DNA from: Lachnospiraceae bacterium
GTDB taxonomy: Bacteria; Bacillota; Clostridia; Lachnospirales; Lachnospiraceae
Length of the DNA stretch: 64,000 nt
Assembly: GCA_017434885.1 (NCBI GenBank)
Contig: JAFSGE010000030.1
Span: 62,001 to 126,000 of the forward strand
Direction of reading: 5' to 3'
In this document: positions 41,553-51,071 of the stretch, one piece after another
Layout: every line of letters starts with the position of its first letter
Position numbering within the stretch: the stretch's first letter is position 1
Translations under genes and position numbers: made by a program
The notes under the pieces: model-generated
Databases searched by the model: none
Told to the model about the DNA's origin: nothing
Seen by the model: the letters and a program-made list of their open reading frames with translations, nothing else

Positions 41553-41795
41553 TTAGCATCCGCATCCGCGTCCGTTGTTTCCGCAACCGCCGCAGCAGCA
41601 AAGTAACAGGATAATCCAAATCCAGTCACATCCGCATCCGTTATCGGAACCGCCGAAGAATCCGTTTCCGCTATTTCCGCAACCGCCACAGCAGGAGAGT
41701 AAGAGGATAATCCAAATCCAGGAACTGCATCCGTTATTATTGGAATAAGTTGATGTGTTGTTGCATCCGCATCCGCTAGCTGTTAAATCGCTCAT
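41553..41795 (-). CDS. Small Cys/Gly-rich hydrophobic protein (HCB-type)
   Basis: An 80-residue protein with about 16 Cys and many Gly and Asn residues. It contains two near-identical units spaced 32 residues apart, each WIWIILLL followed by x-CCGGCGN. The hydrophobic cores are too short (8 residues) for ordinary membrane helices. Similar short proteins in Clostridia are labelled chorion-class high-cysteine HCB proteins by weak similarity to insect eggshell protein; the real role is unknown. It may form a cross-linked or membrane-surface structure. GGAGG lies 6 nt before the ATG, and its own terminator follows, so it is a genuine single-gene unit. Confidence 0.78.
   Translation of the reverse strand: MSDLTASGCGCNNTSTYSNNNGCSSWIWIILLLSCCGGCGNSGNGFFGGSDNGCGCDWIWIILLLCCCGGCGNNGRGCGC
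41579..41721 (-). repeat. 96-bp tandem duplication inside the HCB-type gene
   Basis: The stretch 41579-41625 recurs at 41675-41721 with an offset of exactly 96 bp (32 codons) and few mismatches. The shared core GGATAATCCAAATCCAG is identical. It encodes the duplicated WIWIILLL-CCGGCGN unit. Confidence 0.85.
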
Positions 41796-41919
41796 GGTTA
41801 TTTGCCTCCAAAAGGTTATTTTGTTTTATGATTTATCATATGTGATACTGCTTGTATGTGTTTCACAAAATTGATAAAAAATTTTTGTAAAAAATGCACG
41901 CAAGATATTGATAAAAGAC

Positions 41920-41947
41920 TTGAATTAATTTCGAGATATAGTAAAAT
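41920..41947 (+). promoter_or_regulatory. Promoter of the sortase operon
   Basis: TTGAAT (41920-41925), 16 bp, TAAAAT (41942-41947), about 33 bp before the srtB start. Confidence 0.6.
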
Positions 41948-41979
41948 AGATTATATATGTCATAAAGGAGAAGTGTGCT

Positions 41980-43221
41980 ATGTCAGCAGATGACCTGACA
42001 ATTGAGGGACGGAGGTTTAGAACCCGGTCAGATTATGAGGCTGCTCTAAGAGACCAAAAGAAAATTGAACGGATAAAAGCAGAGACAAATCTAAACAGTC
42101 CGAGACAGATATATGAGTTGTTCAGCGAATTGCAAAGCGGAGTCTATCGTTTTGAATCAGCGTTAGGAACCGACTTTGATGATGAAATATATGAAAAAGT
42201 AGAAAAGCTTCGTGCACAGGGTATTACCCGTGAAAATGCAACAGACAGCATGAAAGCCTCCGGCAGAAGAGGGCGCGCCGGACAAAAGAAGGAAAAGACA
42301 GATAAGAGAAAAGAAGCGAAAAGCAAAGAGAAAGCTTCCGGAGTAAAGCGCTCCGTCAGGCGAAAAGCAGAAACAAAAAATTTGGAAGATTATGACAAGG
42401 AGATGCAAAAGCAGATTCTTGCAGAATTGAAAAAACAGGAGAAGCGCCGTAAAACAGTGATTGTACTGGCGTCACTTGTGGCGGTGCTTTGTTTCGGATA
42501 TTTTGGTGTATATTATTACTTTGCGGAGCGTACAAGTGCAGATTACGAAACGCTCGCTGAACTAAAAGGCAGTGATTTGTTATCTTCGGATACACAGGAA
42601 AAGAATGAGTTTGCCATACATAAAACAGGATTAAAGCTTCCCGATGTGCTTGATGAGTATAAAACTTTATATAAAAAGAACAAAAAGCTAATCGGATGGC
42701 TGAAAATTGACGATACAAATATAGATTACCCTGTCATGCAGACAAATAACAATGAATATTATCTGGACCATAATTTTAATCAGGAGTATGACAAGAACGG
42801 AAGCATTTTTATGGATTGCGACTGTAATGTTTATCCAAGGTCCACCAACCTGATTTTGTACGGACACCATATGAAATCAGGAAATATGTTCGGTAATCTG
42901 CAAAAATATGCAAAGGAATCTTACGGAAAGGAACATGCATTGATACAGTTTGATACGATTTACGAAAAAGGAACGTATCAGGTGATGTATGTGTTCCGTT
43001 CGCAGGTATATAATGAGGATGACCTTATTTTTAAGTATTATCAGTTTATAGATGCCAATTCGGAAGCTGAATTCAATTCTTATATGGAAGAAATGGCAGA
43101 ACTGAGCTTGTATGATACAGGCGTTTCCGCAAGCTACGGAGACAGCCTTCTTACCTTATCGACATGTGACCATTCCCAGGAGGATGGCAGATTTGTCGTT
43201 GTGGCTAAAAGAATCAGGTAA
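41980..43221 (+). CDS. srtB: Class B sortase with long basic cytoplasmic N terminus
   Basis: Sortases cleave a C-terminal sorting motif and attach the protein to the cell wall. The 413-residue protein has a roughly 160-residue, Lys/Arg/Glu-rich N-terminal region, one membrane helix (about 163-183), then the sortase B domain. Catalytic His296/His297 lie in LYGHHMKSGNMFG and Cys396 in TLSTC, followed by the Arg near the C terminus (FVVVAKRIR). The long basic tail is absent from classical SrtB of about 250 residues. The two following genes encode large surface proteins with TPxTGD sorting signals and are the probable substrates. It is 21 bp from the next gene. Confidence 0.93.
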   Translation: MSADDLTIEGRRFRTRSDYEAALRDQKKIERIKAETNLNSPRQIYELFSELQSGVYRFESALGTDFDDEIYEKVEKLRAQGITRENATDSMKASGRRGRAGQKKEKTDKRKEAKSKEKASGVKRSVRRKAETKNLEDYDKEMQKQILAELKKQEKRRKTVIVLASLVAVLCFGYFGVYYYFAERTSADYETLAELKGSDLLSSDTQEKNEFAIHKTGLKLPDVLDEYKTLYKKNKKLIGWLKIDDTNIDYPVMQTNNNEYYLDHNFNQEYDKNGSIFMDCDCNVYPRSTNLILYGHHMKSGNMFGNLQKYAKESYGKEHALIQFDTIYEKGTYQVMYVFRSQVYNEDDLIFKYYQFIDANSEAEFNSYMEEMAELSLYDTGVSASYGDSLLTLSTCDHSQEDGRFVVVAKRIR

Positions 43222-43242
43222 CCAAAAGGAGTGTTACAAAAA

Positions 43243-46200
43243 ATGACAAAAGTTGCTAGAAAGAAAAACAGAAAGTTAAGAAAACAAATCAGAAAGACGG
43301 TTGGTGCACTGTTCATGGCATCTGCTATTGTGGTAGCGGCAATTCCCGTGCAGGATGTAGCGGCAAATGTAGACGAGAAGACAACGAAGGTTTCTCTTCA
43401 GCATACACAGGCAGCGGATGAATTTGCAAATCCCACAGTGACCGATTATAAAAGTTCCGTTCCTTCTGCCAATGACAGCTGGGTATCAGGTGCAGAGAAA
43501 ATGGTATATACTACCGGTGACGGTATGTTTCAGTTTACATATATGCGTCCTAATCAAAATGACACCAATAAATATGCAGTGATTTTGGGATATAACAGTG
43601 TGGGAAGTGATAATAGTACCCTGACAATTCCGAATGAGCTGATAGCATACAAAAAATATTCTGAAAATGTATCCTCAGAAGGATATTGTCTCGTAAGTAA
43701 AAACGGGGAATTTTTGTATTATAAAGATAAAGAGCAGCGTACAGATGCTAACGGTGCGCTATTGTATCAGGTGTATCAGTTGCCGGATGCAGATGGTAAT
43801 CCGGTTGATACAACAGTAAATCAGTATGATATTAATATCAGAACAAAGGAAGACGGTACCAAGGTATATATTTATAAGAGAGATACCGGAACTACAGATG
43901 AAACCGGTAATAAGATTTACGAAGAGGTAGAATATACATTGGTTCCTCTTATGGATGATACTTATTCACCTTGCTACTATGAAAAGAAAAGTGAGTGGGA
44001 AGGGATAGCTGATGATGATTTATATTACAGAGTGGACCCGGCTGATGACTCTTATGACAATCATGTAAGAGCAGCGGCAGATAATAATCATTGGAAAATC
44101 AAAGCAACGGTAGCGTATATCGGTAATGATGTTATCACATCCCCCACAGCAGGAACCTGGGAAGTGACTACTAACAAACCAAGTTCAGGTAACGGTGTGT
44201 TCAAGAATGCAGGCAATGTACAGCATTTAACGATTGCCGGAAACATTTGGGGAATTGGCGATTATGCATTTAGCGGATGCTCCAACCTGCAGAGTGTAAC
44301 CCTTGGAGATAACTTAATCACAATCGGAAACGGTGCTTTTGCAAACTGCATCCGTTTAACAGAATGTAATGTCAAACCGAATGCCAGACTGGAAGCAATC
44401 GGTAAGGATGCATTTTACAATTGTCCTACTTTAAGCAGTTTCCTTGTGCCGGTTGGTACCAAGGCTTTGGGAGACAGTTGTTTTGAGGACTGCAGTTCCT
44501 TGCAGAGCATTTCCTTTGGTGGCGACGGCGGTGCTGTAGCATTAACCCATATGGGAGACCATGTGTTTAAGGGATGTAGTGCGCTTACAGGATTTGAGTT
44601 CCCCATTAATTACAAAGAAAATAATTTAGATATCGATATGTTTGAGGGATGTAGTTCCCTGCAGTATATCAGAATCAAAAATAATGATATTGATTTTAAT
44701 GATGACCACAGTTATGATGGCTCAAATGGTTATCCGGATTGTCGTGATAACACATGGGAAAGCTTTATTGCCACAGTTCCGGTTTCCTTCTATTTAGAAG
44801 GACCCGATAATCCGGATGCACCACCGGCATCCAGTATACATAAAACGGCGATTGAAGAATCCATTCCGTTTAAGTATTTGGGACAGGAATTGTACGAAAA
44901 GATTGAATACGAGCATGACATAGTACAAGATGCAAATACGACAAACAAAAGTGCAAAAGTAACTTATCAGGTGAATAATAATAATGAACTTGTGAAGTTT
45001 TGGATTGCCGACGGTGCCCGTCCTGATAATGTTACCATTCCGGAAACAATCGGACCTTACGGTATTTCCCATATCGGAGCCGGAAGCTTTAATGATAACT
45101 GTGATTTGCTTAAGATTACCATTCCGGCATCAGTGCATTCCATTGGTTCTAATGCGTTTGTAGGATGTCATAATCTTCGTACGGTTATTTTCACGGATGC
45201 AACGACAATACAAAGCATTGATTCCAATGCCTTTAAAACACAGGATGCAACCTGCGAACATAAGAATATATTAAATGATCCTGACAAAAACATGGGACAG
45301 ACATCCTCATCAACAGATCCTGCTTATCCTGATGATGCACCGAGCCTTACCTTTGTTGGAAAAATGATGGATGATCAGGGACAGGATACCGTTCCGTTTA
45401 TTTTTGCCATGAACGGTGCAAGTAACATTAATAATGCACAGCAGGAAAAAACATGGATTACCTACCACAGCGGATGGCCGACCAACTTAGAGGTTCAGTA
45501 TGATTATGACCCTGTCAGCAACACAGGGGAAGCAATGCTGATAAACTATCCTAAGTATGCTTTAATTAAGGATACGGCAAGTGCAAAAGAATGGGTGGAA
45601 AGTCTGCCGTACGTGACTTCCGAGAATATGGCAGAGTATAAAAGTATGGTGCTGAGAGCAACAGAGTATTATCAGGCACCTGATTCCCAGAAACCGAATA
45701 TGCAACAGCCTACCGAAAATGAAATGGCGATTGTCAATTCATCCCTTAATGTAGTAATACCTACTAATGTTGACAGTATTAAGCCCGGCTTATTCTCAGG
45801 CTTTGTTCCCAATGAGGACGATAGCGATGGTAGTACCGAGTGGGATATTGTAGATAATATCAGACAAAGCGATGGTAGCGTACCACCTAATATAGATGAC
45901 TGTTCTATGCCGGACAGAGATATTCTGACAGTTGTGTTAAACGGTGTAAAGGAAATAGACCCGTATACCTTCAAAAATTGTACTTCTTTAAGAGAAGCTG
46001 CAGTGATTGGACCGACTTATATTGATGATTATGCATTTGACGGTCCCACAGAAGAAGAAATACTGGCAGATATTAATTTAAAAGATGGCATGGCACTTGC
46101 TACCGTGACGCTAGGCACCAATCTGACAGATACAGGAAAGCGTCCATTCAGAGGATGTGAAAGCTTAACTAATATTACATGCCTTGATTCTGATTTCATT

Positions 46201-48285
46201 TATAACAACGGTATTTTATATCGTAACACAGGAAGCGGACTTGAGATAGTGCAGTGTCTGGAAACAAGAGGATTGACAGGTGGCGTCGGCTCTTATTCTG
46301 TAGGACCGGAAGAACTTGTAGGCGTAACAGATATAAAAGAAGAAGCCTTTGAGGATTGTGACGGTGTCGGACAAATCGACATTTCACAGACTACGGTACA
46401 GGTGATTCCCGAAAGATGTTTCGCAGATACGGATGATTTGAATACCGTAGTATTTGGTGATACTGTTACCAATATTGAGGCTGAGTCCTTTAGAGACAGT
46501 GCACTTCGTATCCTTACCATTCCCGGTAATCAGGTATTTATTGCACAGGATGCTTTTGCAACACAGGCATACTTGGATTCAGTGGAAGCAGGCAATGAGA
46601 ATAAAGATTTACAGCAGACGATTATCTTTGAATGTGTAGAGGGTATGTATGCAGACCGCTATGCAAATGAAGATGAGTACTGGTATATTAACCCCGAATA
46701 CGGAAAAGTACATCTGACCCATACAGTTATTTTCTATGATTATCCGAACTATCCGGATATATCGGAAAAGGTAATCTACCATAAGGTGGATGTTATTAAC
46801 GGAGAAGATGCAGTGCCTCCGTCAGAACCTCCGGTTCATGAGGGATATCAGTTCACCAGATGGACAGATTATACGAATGTAACAAAGGATTTGGATGTAT
46901 ATCCTATCTATGGTGACAATGTATATGCTGTTACCTTTATGGATAGTGAAGGTAACCAGATAGGAGAAACGCAGTATATTGAAGAAGGAAAGAGTGCGAT
47001 TCCTCCGACACCTCCGTTAAAAGACGGATATACCTTTACCGGTTGGTCAAAAGATTATAATAATATTACAGAAGACAGAACAATTATTGCGCTGTATTCT
47101 GACAATTCCGGTGATGCTAGCAAACATACGGTTATTTTCTATGACTTTGACGGAAATGAACACAGCAGACAGTCGGTAGCCCATGGGGAAGCAGCGGTAG
47201 CACCGAAAGACCCGGTAAAAGAAGGGTATACCTTCCTTGGTTGGTCACCTTCTGATTTTAGTAATGTGCAGAAGGATATGACTATTGTTTCAAGATTTGA
47301 AAAGACAGGAACAGGTACAGGAACCGGAACCAATCCGAATGCATCTGCATCTCCTACAGGTACAGGCACTAGTAGTGGTAAAAACAGTAAATCCACACCT
47401 ACGCCTACCCCTACACCGAAGAAATATACCGTATCGGTATCCGGTGGTAGCGGTAGCGGTAGCTATGCAGCAGGTGAAATTGTAGCAATTAATGCATATT
47501 TCAGAGGAACAGGTCAGAACTTTGATAAGTGGACCACATCGACAGCTGGCGTTGGTTTTGCCAACGAGTCAGCCTCCTCTACAACATTTACCATGCCGGC
47601 AAATAATGTTGCGATTACAGCAACCTATAAGGTCGGAGGTGCAACGACAACCACATCAACAGGTGGTGGTAGCAGCACAGGTGGTACATCAACCGGAAGT
47701 AGCAATACAAACGGTTCTACTGTACAGATTACCAAGCCGGGTATTTCTAATACAGGGCTTGCAGGTGCGACTGTAAACGGTGCAACCGATAACTTTATTG
47801 TGAAAGTAACGGAAGACCAGAATGCTACTGACGCAGCAACCGCTGCATTGCAGGCAAAATTCGGTGATATCAGCAGAATTATGTACTGGCCTATGGATAT
47901 TAGCTTATACGATTCTACAGGTCGTACCAAGATTGCGGATACCTCAGGTATTTCTGTAAATCTGACATTGCCGATTCCTGACGAACTGGTACAGTATGCA
48001 GGAAACAATAAAGTGGCAGCCGTAAACGGTGGTGTACTTGAAGACTTAAATACAAGATTTACCACAGTAAACGGAGTTCCTTGTGTGAACTTTACAGCAA
48101 CTCATTTCTCACCTTATGTGATTTATGTAGATACTGCAAATCTGTCAGCGGCAGCTATGGACAGTACGCCTAAGACCGGTGACCCGATTCATCCCAAGTG
48201 GTTTTTGTCAATCGGAATGGCATGTATTGCAATGATATTATTCTTTAAGAGGGATAAGGCAGTAATTCCTGCCAAGACAGCATAG
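43243..48285 (+). CDS. Giant BspA-like leucine-rich surface protein with sorting signal
   Basis: The 1680-residue protein starts with a signal peptide preceded by a strongly basic stretch (KKNRKLRKQIRK). Residues about 330-1130 contain BspA-type leucine-rich repeats (for example GDYAFSGCSNLQSVTLGDNL) with interspersed unique regions. Three InlB B-type repeats follow (each ending in a GYxFxxW segment), then Thr/Ser/Pro linkers, a divergent InlB-type domain, and a HFSPYVIY-containing domain shared with the next gene. The sorting signal TPKTGD (48166-48183) is followed by a hydrophobic helix and basic tail. I chose ATG 43243 with AGGAG 11 nt upstream. It is likely a wall-anchored adhesin linked by the adjacent sortase B. 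Confidence 0.9.
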   Translation: MTKVARKKNRKLRKQIRKTVGALFMASAIVVAAIPVQDVAANVDEKTTKVSLQHTQAADEFANPTVTDYKSSVPSANDSWVSGAEKMVYTTGDGMFQFTYMRPNQNDTNKYAVILGYNSVGSDNSTLTIPNELIAYKKYSENVSSEGYCLVSKNGEFLYYKDKEQRTDANGALLYQVYQLPDADGNPVDTTVNQYDINIRTKEDGTKVYIYKRDTGTTDETGNKIYEEVEYTLVPLMDDTYSPCYYEKKSEWEGIADDDLYYRVDPADDSYDNHVRAAADNNHWKIKATVAYIGNDVITSPTAGTWEVTTNKPSSGNGVFKNAGNVQHLTIAGNIWGIGDYAFSGCSNLQSVTLGDNLITIGNGAFANCIRLTECNVKPNARLEAIGKDAFYNCPTLSSFLVPVGTKALGDSCFEDCSSLQSISFGGDGGAVALTHMGDHVFKGCSALTGFEFPINYKENNLDIDMFEGCSSLQYIRIKNNDIDFNDDHSYDGSNGYPDCRDNTWESFIATVPVSFYLEGPDNPDAPPASSIHKTAIEESIPFKYLGQELYEKIEYEHDIVQDANTTNKSAKVTYQVNNNNELVKFWIADGARPDNVTIPETIGPYGISHIGAGSFNDNCDLLKITIPASVHSIGSNAFVGCHNLRTVIFTDATTIQSIDSNAFKTQDATCEHKNILNDPDKNMGQTSSSTDPAYPDDAPSLTFVGKMMDDQGQDTVPFIFAMNGASNINNAQQEKTWITYHSGWPTNLEVQYDYDPVSNTGEAMLINYPKYALIKDTASAKEWVESLPYVTSENMAEYKSMVLRATEYYQAPDSQKPNMQQPTENEMAIVNSSLNVVIPTNVDSIKPGLFSGFVPNEDDSDGSTEWDIVDNIRQSDGSVPPNIDDCSMPDRDILTVVLNGVKEIDPYTFKNCTSLREAAVIGPTYIDDYAFDGPTEEEILADINLKDGMALATVTLGTNLTDTGKRPFRGCESLTNITCLDSDFIYNNGILYRNTGSGLEIVQCLETRGLTGGVGSYSVGPEELVGVTDIKEEAFEDCDGVGQIDISQTTVQVIPERCFADTDDLNTVVFGDTVTNIEAESFRDSALRILTIPGNQVFIAQDAFATQAYLDSVEAGNENKDLQQTIIFECVEGMYADRYANEDEYWYINPEYGKVHLTHTVIFYDYPNYPDISEKVIYHKVDVINGEDAVPPSEPPVHEGYQFTRWTDYTNVTKDLDVYPIYGDNVYAVTFMDSEGNQIGETQYIEEGKSAIPPTPPLKDGYTFTGWSKDYNNITEDRTIIALYSDNSGDASKHTVIFYDFDGNEHSRQSVAHGEAAVAPKDPVKEGYTFLGWSPSDFSNVQKDMTIVSRFEKTGTGTGTGTNPNASASPTGTGTSSGKNSKSTPTPTPTPKKYTVSVSGGSGSGSYAAGEIVAINAYFRGTGQNFDKWTTSTAGVGFANESASSTTFTMPANNVAITATYKVGGATTTTSTGGGSSTGGTSTGSSNTNGSTVQITKPGISNTGLAGATVNGATDNFIVKVTEDQNATDAATAALQAKFGDISRIMYWPMDISLYDSTGRTKIADTSGISVNLTLPIPDELVQYAGNNKVAAVNGGVLEDLNTRFTTVNGVPCVNFTATHFSPYVIYVDTANLSAAAMDSTPKTGDPIHPKWFLSIGMACIAMILFFKRDKAVIPAKTA

Positions 48286-48292
48286 GAGCGCT

Positions 48293-51016
48293 ATGAATAA
48301 AAGAATAACAAAGTGTCTGAGTGCGCTGCTGCTTGCTTCGGCAATTGCAGTGACTCAGATACCTGTATCAGATGTAGAGGCGGTCAGCACTACATCTGAT
48401 TTTCAAATGGACGGAACTAAATTAATGAAATATTCAGGCACGGCAGAAGTCGTGTCTGTTCCTGATGGAATCAAAGAAATTGCAGAGGAAGCCTTTGCAG
48501 ATAACGATAATCTGGTAAAGGTTACCGTTGGCGGAGATGTGGAGAAAATCGGATATCGTGCTTTTGCTGAATGTGACAATTTAAGGACGATAGAGGTGGG
48601 AGACAGTGTTACCGATATTGAAACGGCGGCATTCAGTAACAATCCGATGCTTACCAATGTAACATTAGGGGCAAACGTAAAAAATCTGGGTAGCGGTGTA
48701 TTTGCAGGAGATACACAGCTTACATCTGTCTCTGTGGCAGAAGGAAATGCTTTCTTAAGCTATAGTGACGGAGCACTGTATGACGATGAACAGAAGATTT
48801 TATATGCATTTATGCCTAATTATGATAAGGAAATTTATACGGTTCCTGCAACCGTAGAGGAAATAAAAGGATATGCATTTTGGGGGAATCCTTATTTGAA
48901 GCATGTCAGAATTGACAGTGCATTGAAAAATATTTCAGCATATGCTTTCTCAAATTGCATGAATTTAAAAGATGTGACTGTGCCATTGGCTGTCTGTTCC
49001 ATTGAGGCGAAGGCTTTTGAAGATTGTGTCAATTTACAGGAGATTACATTACCTGACTCTTTGAATAAGATTCATGATACGGCTTTTGATGGTTGTTCAC
49101 AGCTAAAAATTACAGCGACTCCCGGTAGCTATGGTGCAGAGTTTGCAGCTGCATTAAAAGCTTCTGAGGTGGAGGATGTGGAATACCAGGATGTACAGGA
49201 TTCCCAGGTGATTTCTACGGAAGAAAATGCAGTGGAAGATAGTACAAAGGGAGATGCAGAGCAAGAAGATTCTGAAGATTCGAATGATAATAATGTGGAA
49301 GGCGGAACTGATGCAGAGCCTTCGGCAACACCGATATCGGTTCAAACCGTAACAGGAAGCTATAGTTCGGAAAGATTGCTGGGACAGTCCAGTATAGTAG
49401 CCGGCAGGGCAGTTGTTTTTATTGATAATCAAAGTACAGGAGTATTAAGCGGAAATGAACCGGGGAACTCAAAAGTATCTTCTGAGCAGGCTGCAAACAG
49501 TACAATAAACAGCATTCTTACGGAGAGTGCTGAAAAAGGCAAGGATTTCCCGAAATACACGATAGTAGACGGCAAGATTGCTTCACAGGCATATTATCAG
49601 GATGATTCATTGGCAGAGTATGAAATCGGAGAAGATATTAAAGAAATTGGTGATTTTGCATTTGCGAGAACCAATCTGACAAAGATTATTATCCCTGAGG
49701 GCGTGGAAAAAATCGGTTATGGTGCGTTCTATCATTGTAATTCCCTTGCAGAGGTATCAATTCCGAGCAGTGTAAAGGAAATAGAGGCAAATGCATTTGA
49801 TGAGACGGCGTGGCTGAATCAGTTAGACCAAAGTGCGGCTTATATTATTGTTGGTGACGGTATATTACTTTCCTATAACGGTGGGGACAGTGTTGTGAAT
49901 ATCCCCGCAGGGGTAAAACAAATCGGTGCGGAAGTTTTTAAAGACCATATGGGAATTACAGCTGTAAATATTCCCGATTCCGTAACGGTAATCGGTGAGG
50001 CTGCATTTAGCGGGTGCAAAAACTTAAAAACTGTTAACGGCGGAAAAAATTTGATAAAGGTAGGAGACAGAGCTTTCCAAGGGTGTCCGTTGTCGCAGAT
50101 TTTAATTCCGGCATCCATGCAGGAAATCGGTGTAGCTGCGTATGACGCAGTAGGAGGTACAGACACTGTGACATTTGAAGGAAGTACACTTCCGATTCTT
50201 ACAATGGGAGAGGAGTCCGGTCGTTTATCCAATGCTGAAGCAAGAACTTATGCTTTTGGTAATTGCAAGAGAGCGATTGTGCCTGCCGGTGCAACCATTG
50301 GGGAAGGAACTGTTTTACAGGAAGGTACATATGGATTTCACGGTATTGTATATGATGAATCCGGCAATCAACTTCTTGATTTGACAAATGGTGTTCCTGC
50401 GATAGCAACTAAGGGTGTGGAGGTTATGATTGACAGCGAGGTGCTGTCTGCGGAGAAAGAAGGTATCATGGCAACCATGCCCGGAAATGACGGAAGTTAT
50501 GTGCTGGCGATTCGGGATTCTGATGAAGCAGCAGAACAGATTGCGCAGAGCTATAGCGATTTGTACGGCGGAAGCAGACCGAACGGACTGTATGGCTTTG
50601 ACATTTCTTTATATGAAAGTGGAGGGCAACTTCCCATTAGCAAACTTGGCAAGCAGTATATTACCGTTATGATACCAAGACCTGCCGGAAATGAAGAAGG
50701 ACTTCATCTGGTAACCCTTGACAGTGACGGACAGCTTGAGGCGGTAGAATTCCAGGTTGTAAATTTGGAAGACGGAGACTACATTCAGTTTACTACCAGT
50801 CATTTTTCACCATATGGTTTGTATAAACAAAGCTCTTATTCGGGACAAGGTGTTGTATCAAACGGTAGCGCATTTATCGGAATGTCAAGCCAAAAGGACG
50901 ATACACCGGATACCGGAGACGGTGTTCATCCGAAGTGGATTTTGGCGTTGGGACTGTTTGCAGCGTCAGTTGCCATGTTCTTTTACGGAACAGGAAAGAA
51001 GAAACAATTGAAATAG
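48293..51016 (+). CDS. Second BspA-like leucine-rich surface protein with sorting signal
   Basis: The 907-residue protein has a signal peptide (about residues 1-30), a first block of BspA-type leucine-rich repeats (about 45-290), an acidic low-complexity linker (about 295-345) and a second repeat block (about 430-690). The C-terminal domain contains TSHFSPYGLY, homologous to that of the preceding gene. The sorting signal TPDTGD (50903-50920) is followed by GVHPKW, a hydrophobic helix and GTGKKKQLK. It lies 7 bp after its neighbour and is clearly co-transcribed. Probable sortase B substrate and adhesin. Confidence 0.9.
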   Translation: MNKRITKCLSALLLASAIAVTQIPVSDVEAVSTTSDFQMDGTKLMKYSGTAEVVSVPDGIKEIAEEAFADNDNLVKVTVGGDVEKIGYRAFAECDNLRTIEVGDSVTDIETAAFSNNPMLTNVTLGANVKNLGSGVFAGDTQLTSVSVAEGNAFLSYSDGALYDDEQKILYAFMPNYDKEIYTVPATVEEIKGYAFWGNPYLKHVRIDSALKNISAYAFSNCMNLKDVTVPLAVCSIEAKAFEDCVNLQEITLPDSLNKIHDTAFDGCSQLKITATPGSYGAEFAAALKASEVEDVEYQDVQDSQVISTEENAVEDSTKGDAEQEDSEDSNDNNVEGGTDAEPSATPISVQTVTGSYSSERLLGQSSIVAGRAVVFIDNQSTGVLSGNEPGNSKVSSEQAANSTINSILTESAEKGKDFPKYTIVDGKIASQAYYQDDSLAEYEIGEDIKEIGDFAFARTNLTKIIIPEGVEKIGYGAFYHCNSLAEVSIPSSVKEIEANAFDETAWLNQLDQSAAYIIVGDGILLSYNGGDSVVNIPAGVKQIGAEVFKDHMGITAVNIPDSVTVIGEAAFSGCKNLKTVNGGKNLIKVGDRAFQGCPLSQILIPASMQEIGVAAYDAVGGTDTVTFEGSTLPILTMGEESGRLSNAEARTYAFGNCKRAIVPAGATIGEGTVLQEGTYGFHGIVYDESGNQLLDLTNGVPAIATKGVEVMIDSEVLSAEKEGIMATMPGNDGSYVLAIRDSDEAAEQIAQSYSDLYGGSRPNGLYGFDISLYESGGQLPISKLGKQYITVMIPRPAGNEEGLHLVTLDSDGQLEAVEFQVVNLEDGDYIQFTTSHFSPYGLYKQSSYSGQGVVSNGSAFIGMSSQKDDTPDTGDGVHPKWILALGLFAASVAMFFYGTGKKKQLK

Positions 51017-51025
51017 TGAAACAAT

Positions 51026-51071
51026 AAAAAAGCTCGCGGCATATGATAAAACAAAAAGCCGGGAGCTTTTT
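51026..51071 (+). terminator. Terminator of the sortase/BspA operon, containing the next gene's ribosome-binding site
   Basis: AAAAAGCTC (51027-51035) pairs with GAGCTTTTT (51063-51071), and inside it GGC (51038-51040) pairs with GCC (51058-51060). The T-run runs straight into the ATG at 51072. The downstream arm includes GGGAG (51061-51065), the only Shine-Dalgarno-like site for the protease gene. Confidence 0.75.

Noticed and set aside
43243-51016. CRISPR-like or satellite repeats suggested by recurring sequence
   Set aside because: The repetition is at protein level (leucine-rich and InlB-type repeats) with irregular DNA similarity; no direct repeat-spacer structure.
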